Source: Symsagittifera roscoffensis (lineage: Eukaryota > Xenacoelomorpha > Acoela > Convolutidae). Taken from it: a stretch of DNA of 64,000 bases. Position numbers and translations under genes: made by a program. The DNA lies in the NCBI RefSeq assembly GCF_963678635.1, contig NC_087071.1:40875797-40939796 (forward strand), in the 5' to 3' direction. Positions 33,900 to 47,926 of the stretch are shown here, piece by piece. Within the stretch, counting starts at the first letter, position 1; each line of letters starts with the position of its first letter. The notes beneath the pieces were generated by a model that saw only the letters and a program-made list of their open reading frames with translations, made no database searches and was not told the origin of the DNA.

Positions 33900-36054
33900 A
33901 AAGATTCAAATAATGTTTGACGCGGAATCAAATGTTTGTAGCAGATCCACATGGAATGAAATCCAAAAGCTCCATCCAAAACTTTCTCCTTTAAAAACTT
34001 TTAGTAAACTCACCACTGCGCAAAGCACAAATTTAACAAATTATGGAAAATTACAATTTTTCTTATCCCAACTCGAACAATAAACATTCATACTTTTTCT
34101 TAAGCCACTCAAACAAATATTCCATCTCACAGACATTAAATTTAAAATAGTTGGAATCCCATTTATTATTTAACAAGTCCCAACTATCAACATTTTAACC
34201 AGTAAATTACAAACCAAGGACAATTGTACAACACTCAGTAAAACATACACATCCCTTTTCAAAGGTTAAAGAAAAAATTCCATTTTTGTCAAAAATTTAC
34301 CCTATATCATCAACATGTAAACATTTAAACCACTTATAGGACATGTATATGATTTTTCTATCAATCAAGTACTTCAGCATAACACCGATCAGAATACAAG
34401 TAAACTGTATATGTCTGATCATGAAATTAACCCAATTCACATTTTTTAGAGTAGTAATTTCATCTATCAAATATGCTAAAGACACAAACAGAGATACAAC
34501 AGCACTAGATGTATATAATAATTCAGCATAAAGAATTATATTACCTTCAGGACTTTCATGTTATTGCGAAACAAATGTAACATTTCACCCTACACAATGA
34601 GGAACATTTAGAGTAAACAATCTTTAAAGTTTTTCAGACTTTTTCAAACAACAATTCTTAATGTAGAATTGTCTATCAATAATATTACAAATGATTTAAA
34701 ATGAGTAACAGGTTACTTCACAAAAACCCCCTAATTTAAACCAACATTCCAAATCTCAAAATATTAAATTTAACAACAACAATTCTTAACAGTGTTTAAT
34801 TTTGAACATTCTCAAATCAATAAACAAGATCTTGAACATTTAGCTGAAATATTTTTAAAGCATTTTATGGTTTATGTCACATCTAAATTTGATGTTGGAA
34901 AAACATATTGGTCACTACACCTGCCACTTAAACTCGACGCAGTTTTGAAAAAAAACAATGTGCAAGTGAGGTACCAACTCACTTACAAGACAAATTGAAC
35001 AGACATTTAGACATTCTCGAACAATACGAATTTATCTAACCAGTAAGCAAAGAACAACAGCCCAAAGAAACACATTCATCGATCCCTTAACTAGTCTCGT
35101 TAAAGGCGAATCACCAAAAATCGTTCTAGACGCACGATACTTGAATTCTCTAATTGATGAATCAAAATTCAATTGGCCTATAGGACCTAAACAAGTAAAA
35201 CATACAAAATCAAATGGACAATTTTACACCAATGCCGATATAAATAGCGCATTCAATCAAACGCCATTAGACAAAAAATCACGTCGATTAACACAATTCG
35301 TTATTGGAAATCAACATTACGAATTCAATAGACTGTTCTACGATATTTCCATAGGACCAGCAGTTTTTTGAGCATTTATGAGTAAAATTTTCAGACCACT
35401 ATTTATATCACGTACTTAGACGATTATTTCAAACAATTGCAAACAAAGCAAGAAAAGTTTGAAGTTTTAGACAAAAATCACAAAGTCTTGCTGAAAGAAA
35501 TATGAAAGCAGTCCCAGATAAATCTTTTTTTTTCTTTACCCGCGTAAAATTCAACTTAGATTCATAAGCACATACAAAATATATTGAGAGTATGCTCAAT
35601 TTTTCAATCAAATTTTTTTAAAAGGTGCAACTATATCTCAGACCATTTTATAATATTCCTTGACAACAACCTAATTTGAATGGTCATAAAAACCATTCTC
35701 ACAGATTAATTTTCAAAGACAATCCAATATCCAAATTAACCATTCTACAATATGTGCGACGCAGCCAATTTTGGAATTCGTGCAGCACTCTCACAATCAC
35801 AAAAAATTACAAATAAAATGAACTATAAATGAAATATCAGCGAGTTCAAGATTTTTTTTATCAGCAGATTTTCAACTTTTTAACCTTATGAGACAATGTA
35901 CAGCCGTATTATATAAATTTACAGAAAGTGATGTCCTAATTCTTGGATTAAAACATCCAACAGTTTTATTCACAGGCCATAAACCTCTAATTTATCTCTT
36001 CACACAAAAAGCTAACCCAAACCATAGAGTATATTATTTTCAACTTAATTTAAT
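33900..36054 (+). pseudogene. Protease, RT and partial RNase H of copy B
   Basis: Protease remnant from about 33925 (the DSGA motif is degraded). RT pieces are at 34792-34998 and 35141-35371 (FYTNADINSAFNQTPLD), and a YLDD remains near 35415. RNase H pieces are at 35750-36054, including LFTGHKPLIYLFTQK, where the usual Asp of TDHKP is Gly. RNase H breaks off at 36054 and joins the integrase core, a deletion of the RNase H end and the integrase zinc domain. Confidence 0.75.
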
Positions 36055-39000
36055 ACAAGAAATCCTTGTCATAGACGATGGCACAAAAATCATGAATAAC
36101 GAAATCATTACACTAAGCCACCTTTGTATTATCAAACATAAACCTCAGAAATCCCACGCCCCATGGATAAATGGACTAGTTGAAGGCATGAACTGCTCTT
36201 TACAAAAATACCCTCATTTAATAGTAAACGGAAAAGATACAAATTACACTAAACTGTCAGCAGACGTAAGATTGCTCCCTTTACCATATAATTCAAAAAT
36301 CACAACAGCACTTGTACTATCACCATTTGAAATTTTTTTAACCGAAAAACCAATTGAACCAAAAATGTTGACATCAAACTCCTCAAAAATTGCACGCAGT
36401 CATTGTTAGCCCACTAAAAACGCAAATTGATATAATCTACTACTTTACACACATGACAAAGATCATTTTCACCATTCACAAAATTTAAAGTTAGTCTCTG
36501 GAGCACATACAGAATAATTTTTTTAATGAGATATAAAAATAACAAAATTTATCAAAAATTGCAAATTGATGCAAAGACAAAATACTCAAACTCAAATGAG
36601 TTCACGTTTTACAGCGGCATCAAAGCTAAAAATAGGAACATTTGCTTCAAATCCAAGTTTTACATTATTGAAAAAGGAGTTACAAAAGCTACAACCTCTC
36701 AGATACAAAATGATCAAAAAACCTACAGATGTCCCATATTAACTAATAGATCACAGCAAAAAAGTAATAGAACAACATCGAAGTCATTTTTCACCATATT
36801 GTCCGAAAAAACAAGCTCTTTGCCAAGAACACAATTATACTCCTTCACAGGACTAAAAATTGTCGACAAAGTCATGAGAAAAAACAACAAACTTCAGTCG
36901 TTTATCACCATCACCCAAAAAAATGCAAAAAGAAATACGAAAAAAACCACAAAAACAAATAGTTAAAAAACAAAGACTCAATCCTAAACTACAAGAAAAA
37001 AATCTAATATCAGATATAAGAGAAAAATTACAACAAGGCCAATCATTTTGTATTAGAAATCAGCCAAGAAAAAATTACAAAAACTATTTTCTTTAATCTT
37101 GAATAACAAAGTAAATAGAATTTCAAAAACTGATTGATTAATTAGACACCTTCACTATATTTTTAGAAGAAATTTATAGTAGTTTTTGATTACAAAAAAT
37201 CATTTTCCCTCTGAAAAAAAAATAGTTCAAAATCAACCAATCAAAATGGTTCAATATCATTTAAAAACCCCCATATCTCTAAAAACCCCCACTATTTTTA
37301 GCTGATATTTCTCAAAATTAAACAAGATCTAAAACCATATTTGAATCATTCTAGGTAAAAGTGAGCACTACCCTTATATTTGACAACTTAAATAAATGTC
37401 ATACAAAAATGCAACCCTTCCTATCAGTCAACAAAAAAACCAACAAAGTTGTTTCAATGTATAACCCGCTTTTTTCCGAAAAGACAAAATTCATTATGAT
37501 CAATTAGCCTAAGCCGTTCTTCCTCCTAAAAGCCCCTAGACGTCCAATAAATACAAACAGGACTCAGTGAATTAACACCTAAAAACCCAGACATTTCTTC
37601 ACCAAAAAATCTTCATACCCCACCCACTTGCCAAAAATTAAAAAGCAATTCGAATACACTTGTTTTCAATTCCAAAAAAACGAATAAAATTTTCGACAAA
37701 GCAAATCACTTTTCAAATGCTTCTTTCAAACTCTGTTCAACAATTTGAAATTGTTCATTTCAACTCTTCTTTCGATTTTTTTCAAAACGTTTTCATTTTT
37801 GTATTTTTCCATAACCGACAGTTTAGAACTTGTAATTCTCTTTTTCTAGTTTTTTGAATGCATAAAAAAGCAATAAACATCCTTGCATTAGCAACAGTTT
37901 TGTTTAATATTTGTGCAGAAGAATATTTTAAAGATCACAAACTTAAGTAAATCAAAGTACATAAAAATACTTAAAAATTGCTTATCCAAAACCCATTAAG
38001 GTATCCCCGCCAACCACTACATCCAAAACCCCCGACAACACCGACATCTAGCCAAACAAATCAACCCCAATCATCAACACGTAACTCATTTGACGAAAAC
38101 CATTACACATTGAAGAAAGACAAGCACCCTTGTCCGAACATCAACTTCAGTGATTCGTCAAGCACCCCTATTTGAACCACAATACCAACCAATACATAAT
38201 ATCTACCACTCATACCAACAATGAACAGAACCAGACACTTAAGAGTAAAACAAAACTTGACAACTTGACAACTTGACAGCTACAAAAGAAAGACAAGTTT
38301 CTCGGCCCAGACAAAACCGAAGTCTAATAACACCAAAAGTTCATTTTAATATAGCCTCATTGCCATCATCGAATCCCCTAGAACTTTCCAGTAAAACTTT
38401 ACAAAGGATCCCTCAATCGCTTCAAAACATTTTCCAACAAAATAATCCATTTATTCCAACAGAGTATTTAGGATCAACACCAACCTCTGAAAAAATTTGT
38501 TAAAATCTCTTTGAATCGCACAGGATTCCACATTGGATGGAACAAGTATTTTCCCAATGTGAATCAAATTTGGTAAAATATCCAACAGATATCTCATCAG
38601 ATACTTCTTTATCATTATCAGACTTTCTATCACTTGCATCAACGCCTCCTACAAATTTTCCAAACCTCCAAGACGATAGATATCGTGATGTAAACGGTAC
38701 AAGTACACCTTCACGGTCAGACTGGACTCCTTTGTAGCGCCCCCTACCCTTTTGGCCAATACCTCTATAGCAATCGACTCCACAATTGGTCACTTAGCAG
38801 ACTACGATGTCGACACGAATTTCATAAGGACATTCAAGAACATAAATTACAAATCCTTTTCCAACCTAAATTAACCCTGAAATACGAAATAACAGTAAAG
38901 CCAAATAATTTAGTAAATCATTCATTACCACTACCTCTATCAAATATAAGAGCTCAATCTTTGCTTCTCCCTTCATCACAACAGAACTTAACTGCAAATA

Positions 39001-40280
39001 CGATAGGTATACAAAAAAGACTATCGGTTATATAAGTTTCTATATTTCTTTTTCAGGACTATCTTACACATAAATCGTCTCATAGCTTTTTCTATAGAAA
39101 AATAATTTAATTTCTCGTACATCTCGAACCCGTAACTCACCAAAACTCTTCTCCCGATTAGGCCCACAAAACCTCCTTGTCACACAATACGACTTGTGAA
39201 GATAATCAACAAAAGCATTGTATAAATAAGCGATTAATCAGGTATCACAATGAAAAATTTGAATCAAAACATATTGAGTCAACAATGATAGTAGCTCTAC
39301 TCATTAGCCCGAGCTATAATTTTAACGGGATATAAACATGCAGCCAAATTCTCGGAAATGAAAGTATCTTATTCACAAGTCTCAAATAGTAATAAAAACA
39401 CATTTGACTGTGAAATCTTTTACCAAAGTAATATCAAACGACGTTTACATCTTAATCCTGAAGATTGTAAAGACGAACAACAACGGTTGAAAATCGCTAC
39501 AAATAATAAAAAAAGTAAATTATTAAATTCTCAGGGTTTTTCAGAATCTGCATACCAAGCACAGCTTAAACAACACAATTGCCATGTACAATAAGACAAT
39601 AAATTCCCGTGCACAGGGACGTTTAACTTATGATTTGCACAACAAAACTTGGATAAAACACATCGGAATCAAATACCCATCAAAGTGTAAAACCGACCAA
39701 CATTTAAGCTACCAGGAGTTGATGTTTTTCGATTCAAAAAAATTCAACTAAAAAAAAGAGATTTAACACGAGGTTTAAAAGATGGCATCTTATTGTATCA
39801 AGGAATTAACTTAAACTGAAAAACGTTCAAGGATATTGCGATCCCACTAATCGAACACACGGGCGACCTTAGTATGGTTCCCTGAAGACACATACACCAC
39901 ATTTCAAGTCGCTAAAATTCACGCAAGAATGATAAAACTTCACAGAAATAATTTCATAGAATCTTTACCTTATGATGAAGTAAGCCACGGTCGAATCAGA
40001 TCAAGTGTAAACAAAATAAAATAAAAAAAATTAAAATAACGGTTTTTCAAGTTTACCCTGAAATGGAAGTAGCATACAAAGAGCCCAAACCACTTTTTCG
40101 AACAAAAAAATCAGAAACCTTGTCGAATACGAAAAGGTTTCGACATCAAAACAAGCAAATTTTTTCTCGATTTGACACATCCATATCAAAATAGAGAAGA
40201 CGAAAAATCTTGTATACCAGAAAAATTTTACAAAGAAACCGGTGGCAAAATTCTGGCGGCAAAATTCATCGAGAAAACAA
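36055..40280 (+). pseudogene. First tandem copy of integrase-to-mid-env block (copy B)
   Basis: Starts in the integrase core (EILVIDDGTKIMNNE, LVEGMNCSLQK), continues through the integrase tail (TQLYSFTGLKIV at about 36830), the spacer, the membrane ORF position (about 37700-37950, stop TAA at the aligned place), the Ser/Pro-rich region with EYLGSTPTSE (38460) and the first part of the ectodomain, to 40280. It corresponds to 40590-44140 of the same element. The second Asp of the D,D,E triad is kept. All frames are broken. Confidence 0.75.
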
Positions 40281-43200
40281 ATTTTTATGTTTCAAATGCA
40301 TCAAAATGGATAAAAATTTTGCACTTTGCAATGACTGCATAACATGTCCATTAAACAAACCTATCCCACATCAAAAACAACTAGCAGAAAAGGAAAAGCA
40401 AGACTCTGAAGGACAAAATCTATATTGTAATCATCACAGAACTTCATTTGACACCAAAGGCCCTATATCACCCTCATCAGAGGGAAGTTCGTTTATAATG
40501 GTAATAGTTGATGCTTTTCCGCATTATGTAGCACTCAAACCTACACCCCATTTTAATTCTTATTATGCTTACACTAAATTTATTACTACCAGAAATCCTT
40601 GTCACAGACAATGGCACAGAAATCATGAATAACGAAATCATTACACCAAGCCACCTTTATAATAACAAACATAAAACCTCAAAAACCTCACGCCCCATGG
40701 ATAAAGGGACTATTTGAAGGCATGAACCGCTCACTGCAAAAATACCCTCAATGTATAGTAAACGGAAAAGATTCAAATTACACTAAATTGTCAGCAGACG
40801 TAAGATTGTTCCCTTTACCATATAATTCCCAAATTACAACAACACTTGTCCTATCACCAAACGAAATGTTTCTTAACCGAAAAACCACTTAAGCCAATAA
40901 TGTTGACATCAAACTCCTCAAAAACTGCATGCGGTCATTGTCAGCCCAATAGAAACTCAACTTGTTATAATCTACCACTTTACACACATTACAAAGATCA
41001 TTTTCACCATCCACAAAATTTAGAGTTAGTCTCTGGAACACAGAATGATTTTAAAGAGATATAAAAATAACTAAATTTATCAAAATGTGCTAAAAAATTG
41101 ATGCAAAAACAAAATATTCAAACTCAAACGAAATCACGCTTTACAGCGGTATCCAACCTAACAATAGAAACATTCAAGCGCGAGTTTTACATTATTGAAA
41201 AAGGAGTTACAAAAAGCTTCAATCTATTAGATACAAAATGATCAAACAACCCCTACAGATGTCCCAATTTAACTAATAGATCACAACTAAAAAGTAAACG
41301 AACAACGTCGAAGCCATCTTTCACCATATTGTCCAAAAGAACAAGATCTTTGCCAAGAACACAATTATACTCCTTCACAGGACTAAAAAATGTCGACAAA
41401 TTCACAAGAAAAAACAACAAACGTCAGTCATATATCACCATCACCCGAAAAAGGCAAAAAGAAATACGAAAAAACCTCAAGAACAAAACGGTTATAAAAC
41501 AAAGACTCAATCCTAAATAACAAGAAGAAAATCTAATATCAGATATAAAAGAAAAATTACAACAAGGCCAACAATTTCGTCTTAAAAATCAGCCAAGAAA
41601 AAATTACAAAAACTATTTTCTATAACCTTGAATACTCAAGAAAATAGAATTTCATAAACCTATTGATTAATTAGACACCTTCAATATATTTTTAGAAGAA
41701 AAATAAAGTTGTTTTTGATTAAAAAAATTCATTTCTCTCTGGAAAAAAATAGTTAAAAATTAACCAATCAAAATGGTTCAATATCATTACATCTTTCTCT
41801 AAAAACCCCACTTTTTTAAGCTGATTTATCCCAAAGCTAAACTAGATCTAAAACTATATTTAAAAGACCTCCAGACAAAAATAAGCACTACTCTTATATT
41901 TTGCAACTTAAATAAATGTCAAACAAAAAATACAACCCCCTCCTATCAGTCAACAAAAATATCAACAAAATTTTTCCAATGTATACCCCGCTTTTCTCCG
42001 AAAAAAAAATACGTTTAAAAGCCAAAAGGCTGAAACCGTTTAAAAGAGTTTATTAAAATCTCTTTAAATCGCCCAGAATTCCACATTGGATGCAACAAGT
42101 TTTTTCCCAATGTGAAACAAATGTGGTAAAATATCCAACAGATATCTCATCAGATACCTCTTTATCATTACCAGAAACACTATCACTTCCATCAACGCCT
42201 TCTACAAATTTTCCAAACCACCTAGACGATAGATATCGCGAACTAAACAGTACAAACACTTCACGATTAGACTGGAACTCCTTTGTGGCACCCCTACTCT
42301 TTTTGGCCAACACCTTTATATCAATCGACTCCACAATTGATCATTTAGCAGACTACGATGTCGACTTGAAACCTCAGAAAATTTTTTTGAAATCTGTTCA
42401 ATCGCACAGAATTCCCCATTGGATGAAACAAGTATTTTCCCAATGTGAATCAAATTTGGTAAAATATCCAACAGATATCTCATCAGATACCTCTTTATCA
42501 TTATCAGAATTTCTATCATTTCCATCAACGCCTTCTACAAATTTTCCAAACCACCTATACGATAGATACCGTGAACTAAGCGGTACAAGTACACTTTCAT
42601 GGTTAGACTGGAACTCCTTTGTAGCACCCCTACCTTTTTTGGCCAACACCTCTATAGCAATCGACTCCACAATTGGTCACTTAGCAGACTACGATGTCGA
42701 CATGAATTTCATTAGGACATTCAAGAACATAAATTACAAATCCTTTCCCAACCTAAATTAACCCTCAAATACGAAATAACAGTAAAGCCAAATAATTTAG
42801 TAAATCATTCATTACCACTACCTCTATCAAATAAAAGATCTCAATCTTTGCTTCTCCCTTCATCACAACAGAACTTATCTGCAAATACGATAGCTATACA
42901 AAAATGACTATCGGTTATATAGGTTTCTATAATCCTTTTTCAGCACTATCTGACACATGTATCTTCTAATAGTTTTTTCTGCAAAAAAACCTTTAACTTC
43001 TGGTAAATCCCAAACGCGTAACTCACCAAAACTCTTCTCCCGGACAGGTCCACAAGACCTCTTTGTCTTAAAATACGATTGTGAAAATAATCAACAAAAA
43101 GCAAATATATAAATATGCGAATAATCAGGTAACACAATGAAGAACCTGAACCACAAGATAATGAGTCAACAACGATAGTAGCAACACTCTACTAAACAGC

Positions 43201-45369
43201 CCGAGCTTGAACTTTAACAGGATATAAACTTGCAGCCAAATTCTCAGAAAAGTAAGTATTTTATTCACAAGTTTGAAATAGTAATGAAAAAACAAACTTG
43301 ACTGTGAAATCTTTTACCAAAATTATATCAAACAACTTTTACATCTTAACCCCAAAAACTATAAAAACGAACTAATCGCTACAAATAATAAGAATCGTAA
43401 ATTATTAAATTCTCAAGGTTTTCCAGAATTTGCATAACAAGCACAGCTTAAACAACACAAACGCCATGCACAACTAGACAATAAATTCCCGTATCACGGT
43501 GCACACGGATTTTAACTTATGATTTACACAATAAAACTTGGATAAAACACATCGGAATCAAATACCCATCAAAGTGTAAAGCCGACCCAACATTCAAGCT
43601 ACCAGTAGTTGATGTTTTTCGATTCACAAAAGTTCAACTAAAAAAGAGAAATAACACGAGGTTTAAAAGATGGCAACTTATGGTATCAAAGAATCCACTT
43701 ACCTTGTAAAAACGGTCAAGAATATTGCGATTCCACTAACCGAACACAGACGACCTTAGTATGGTTCCCCGAAGACAAAAGCACCACTTTTCAAGTCGCT
43801 AAAAATCATGCAAGAATGATAAAACTTCACAGAAATTATTTTTTAGGATGTCTAGGTTTTGATAAAATTAATCATGGTCGAATCAGATCAAGTGTAAACG
43901 AAATAAAACAAAAGAAATAAATTAACGGTTTTTCAAGTTTACCCTGCAACGGAAGTAGCATACAAACATCCCAAAACACTTTTTCGAACAAAATATTCAG
44001 AAATTCGTGCCGAATATGAAAAGGTTTCGATATCAAAACAGGCAAACTTTTTCTTGATATGACCCACCCATATCAAAATAGAGAAGACGAAAGTCTTGTA
44101 TACCAGAAAACTTTTACAAAGATACCGGTAACACTGGCGGCAAAATTCATCCAGAAAACAAAGACAGTACAGGTTTACGAGAAGTTTCACTAACGAATAA
44201 CAGTTACTTTGATGCGATCGACTACGATATTCATCTTGATACGAAACTAGATTAAACAATAAGTAGAATTTTAGAAGAAATGTCACTCCGAATTAGAAAC
44301 ACCTCATCATTTTTGTGAATAGAAGGAAGACAAACACTGCAACTATCGCTTTAGCAGTACTTAAAATACCCTTCGCAGGATTTTTATTAACAGCTACCGC
44401 TCTAATTTCAATGACTATGAAGGAAACATACTTTGGTATTACACCTGCACTAAAAAAGTTTCATCACTCTATGTTTTTGAATCTAAAAAATTTTTTACCA
44501 ACAAATGCCTATGTATAAAAATAAAATACATTGTGTGGATACACTACCATGATGAGCCTACTTTTGGGATACAGCTGTCCCTTGTGGATCTGAACATCGC
44601 CACAATGTAGTAAAGCTTAACCCAAACGAAAATCTTCTCAATCCATACCCTACTTTAATGTCAGCCTTAAAGAAATGTTTACCCGAGAGCATACGCGCAA
44701 TTGCTCGTAACCCAAACATAGAACTACCATCAATAGATATTTAATCTTAATCCGATATCCAACATCACAATAGAACATAACAATTTCAAGAATTTCTATG
44801 AATGCAATACAGAGACAATCATCGATCAAAACTTACGGAAAGTAGCTGAAACATCAGGCTTCTCAGATATCTACAAACAAGACTATAGTGGAGACTTCGA
44901 AGACATTAAAATCAATATATATCTTAACGGAGAAAAATACCGTCCACAAGGTATTACACCAATTAGAGTTTTTTAGTTTTGTAATTATCAAAAACGAACT
45001 CTTAGCTTTTCTAGGATGGCTTTACTATATATTAAAAAAATTGACAAAATTATACGCTATGTTTTTTCATGGACTTCTGTTTTCACTACTAAAGGAGTCT
45101 ATGATACATGCGCAGTACATACACAAGTCAATAGACAAGCAAGCGTAGCACTCATTTTTGTTTGCAGGATTTTTCGTAAATTTTTCCATCTCTTTTATGA
45201 AATCCTCCTTGACGCTCAAACTAGCGCAGATAAAAAAAACCATCTTCAAAACCCAAAAGATACGATACCCCACAAAATATTACGAATACAAAACCTACAA
45301 CACTATCAGATTCACACAGTCTATATTTTAAATATAAGAAAATATATATGTCTATATATGAAAAAATAG
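40281..45369 (+). pseudogene. Second tandem copy: integrase to env C-terminus (copy B)
   Basis: At 40281 the sequence jumps from mid-env back to the integrase zinc domain (CNDCITCPLNKP), then runs through the core (IMVIVDAFPHYVALKP) and tail. About 1 kb (spacer, membrane ORF, Ser/Pro-rich part) is deleted near 42040 relative to the first copy. The ectodomain part carries a 333-bp tandem repeat. The frame reaches the hydrophobic C-terminus (about 45000-45200) and, at the codon where copy A has TAA, shows CAA and continues (to 45366). Heavily broken. Confidence 0.75.
42081..42746 (+). repeat. 333-bp in-frame tandem duplication inside env of copy B
   Basis: 42081-42413 and 42414-42746 match closely (VKYPTDISSDTSLSL in both). 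The unit occurs once in the upstream block at about 38528-38860. 333 is a multiple of three, so it would have added 111 residues without a frameshift. Confidence 0.85.
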
Positions 45370-45388
45370 TAACCCACAAAAATTTCCC

Positions 45389-45679
45389 TTGAAAAACAAC
45401 GCCGCTGATAACGAACTTTGTGACTCCATCATTCACCAACGCACCATCGCACTTCAAGAAAATCAATTCACCACCATAGGTTTAAGCCAAACACTAAACA
45501 GATTCATAGCCAATCGATTTTCTATTAACCATTGCGATCACGCTGTCACCAGATATATGGATAACTCCGCCCACGACGACGATCCTAACATTGATCGTCA
45601 TTTTACTGAAAAATTTTCCATCAATCAGAAAATATATTCCACGAGCCATTTCTCAATAATTTTAACCCTTTCGCACTAA
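45389..45679 (+). pseudogene. Remnant of the env-frame C-terminal extension (copy B)
   Basis: A 96-codon frame whose first part (IIHQRTIALQENQFTT) aligns with IIEQPHTTAFQSQNNHFF of copy A. Its second part (RFSINHCDHAVTRYMDN) aligns with EFTIEYYDHNIIRTNQ of A at about 14290. The ~300 residues between are deleted in B. This shows that the region after the membrane anchor belonged to the family before A and B separated. Confidence 0.6.
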
Positions 45680-46858
45680 CTTTTAACTTCCTTACACGAA
45701 AGGAATGAAACATTTACTGTTCAAGGGAAATCATGCTAAAGACAAAACTAAGCCACAGGTACACCTATTATAAATGTATACCAAAACATTATATAATCAA
45801 CTCACCATACCGTAACGCACATCATCGCTTTATGTTCGGTAATTCGAAATACACACCATCATAACTCTTTAACTTCGCATATAACTCTTAAACTTCACAC
45901 TGTATAAATTATTCTTTTGGCATCCACTTTAAAGGTTTATTGAAACCACTCTTAAAAGACAAAAAAATCAAAAGAAAAACCCAAACGACGACAATTTGTT
46001 TTTATTTTTCATAAAAGGACACAGCCAAAGACAAAAAAGAGAAAAACATCTGAAAAAAAAGAACAAAAAACGATAAGAGACTCTGCTCAAAGAGACTGTA
46101 ATAATTATCTCCTTCTGGCCTAACCCTAACCCACCAGAGCGACGTCGCTCGAAGTACATGCGTCCACCATGTGCTACATCCCAGATCCACAATTTTAGCT
46201 AAGAGTGGCTCCAGAGTGAGCAACTCTTCAACGTAATCTAAATTAAAGAAAAACGCTTTTGCGAAAACAAGTATTAAGTATCATAACTATAACTGATCTT
46301 ACTAACAAGATATAAATATAGTATACAGGGTAAAAAGATTTTTTTGAGCAAAAAGAACGAGCAGCAAAGGGAAATGAAAACTCGACGGCATCCCGACTTG
46401 GGAATGGTAACTCTTTTGGTTTGTTACCGTAGTCACAACCCTCACATGATTTAAAGTATGGACCTTACATCGCAGCAGAGGTACCTATTGAAGAACATCA
46501 ACGGTCAACTCGATATTGACTTCACATACAGATCCTTGTCACTTGATACTTCACACAGAGAAGTCAAACTCCACGTTGCACGTAGAATTGCTCTAGCTTA
46601 ACGAAATCAACACATGAATGCATCAATCTGAAATCTTGACACGATCACCCAAGACGGTCTACGGTACACGAGACCCATTTCTGGAACACAAGAAACTGTC
46701 ACCCTTCTCTCTAAGAAGACAACTACTCAGAAATACGAACAACTGTCTCCCTCTTCCTTCAAAATAGAACAACTCCAAGAATCAAAAAATGTCTTTTACC
46801 ATCGTTCACTAAAAAAAAGAAACATTAAAAATTAAAAACTTTCTAAACCCCGGATGCG
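45680..46858 (+). other. 3' non-coding region of copy B
   Basis: No frame in element sense. 46111-46182 is the counterpart of the SINE-like block in copy A (12571-12640). The segment 46340-46800 is less AT-rich and not seen in A, so it may be a later insertion. The LTR follows GGATGCGG, the likely polypurine tract remnant. Confidence 0.5.
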
Positions 46859-47243
46859 GGGAACCAGTTTAAAACTAAAATTTATAACCAAAAATTTTAT
46901 TGATAAAACTATATCTATAAAATATTTCATACTAACCAATCATGATCTATAAATAACACTGACAATTATTTGTAACGTTGAAACTATTCATAGTTCCAGG
47001 AACAGAACAATTTGTTTAAATAAAAGTTGTTTTCTTTCAGAACAGTTCCAGATATCTAACTCGCAAATACCAGAATACATAAGATCTTTTGAGACTAGGA
47101 GATATAAGAGTATGATTAAGGTCGGTTTTAGACTAAGAAGTTGCACGAATCCATTCGCCAAAAATAAATAAAAAGCGTGACGAATAGACGGTGTACCTTA
47201 ACTGATATTACTCTAAGAGTGAGCCACCTTGGACGTAAACTCA
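46859..47243 (+). repeat. 3' LTR of copy B
   Basis: 385 bp, GGGAACCAGTTTAAAACTAA ... AACTCA (first T mutated to G). Colinear with the 5' LTR at 29907-30295, with many substitutions. Confidence 0.92.
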
Positions 47244-47926
47244 ATTTTTGCCAAGAAAAATTTCAAAACCAAAAACATGGTAGGTTAATCTCCAGACAAA
47301 AAAGGCCATCTATTTTCATACAGAAGAAAATTTTGTTATACAATTTCATACACAAAAGAATGTTTACCATACAGTTCCATACCTTAAGTTTTTGGAAAAT
47401 GCTTTTCATAGAACTTCCTTATATATACAAACTCTAAGACAAACATTTTCTCCATAGACTACAAAAAGTACCTAGTAAAAAATCCTAAATTGAGGAAAAA
47501 CTTTCAGCTATTTTTCGTCGCCAAATTGCTTCAGTGCTTAATTTGTTTCATTATTTCATACCGTTTGAAAAGTGATCTACATGAACTTTTTCCCCGTTTT
47601 TTTTCAAACGTTTCCTCTTTTTTACCGTTACTTTACATTTGATTTTCTATTTAAGTTGGCTTATATGGTCTGAAATGATTTCAGAGAACACATTGATTGC
47701 GATTATTCTTATTGAGTTTGAAGTTTATTTATAAATTGGAAAATCTTTGAGTTTTCCCTTTTTTTTCAAACTTTATTTTATTTTGCTTATACTGCGATTC
47801 ACAAGTGGCGCGAAGCTCCGCTTTGCCTCTGTGAATAGTGAACTCTGACTGACTGATAAACTTTTTGGGGTATGCGATCCTTCTGTCATGAGAGACTCTT
47901 CTACAACTTTTTTGCAATATTTTCAG
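47244..47926 (+). other. Intron sequence after copy B
   Basis: AT-rich. 47800-47850 holds a GC-richer near-palindrome (GCGAAGCTCCGCTTTGC), possibly a DNA-transposon scrap. It ends in the acceptor GCAATATTTTCAG at 47926. No gene. Confidence 0.5.

Larger units (their letters stand above)
29907..47243 (+). mobile_element. Copy B: complete but rearranged giant Ty3/gypsy retroelement
   Basis: Bounded by LTRs 29907-30295 and 46859-47243 (17,337 bp). The two LTRs differ at well over 10% of positions by eye, so this is an old insertion. It lies in the same orientation as, and inside an intron of, the FN3 gene. Much of gag and part of RNase H are deleted, and a block from integrase to mid-env is present twice in tandem, so its length is near that of copies A and C by coincidence. 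No clear 4-bp target duplication remains (TTAT before, ATTT after). All reading frames carry many stops. Confidence 0.9.

Noticed and set aside
40210..41064. A second, independent retroelement nested in copy B
   Set aside because: No LTR or target duplication flanks it, and the sequence is the same family and colinear with the upstream block, so a tandem duplication explains it better.
42053..42670. Minus-strand frames sharing sequence with each other
   Set aside because: They are antisense readings of the 333-bp env duplication, so their similarity follows from the DNA repeat.
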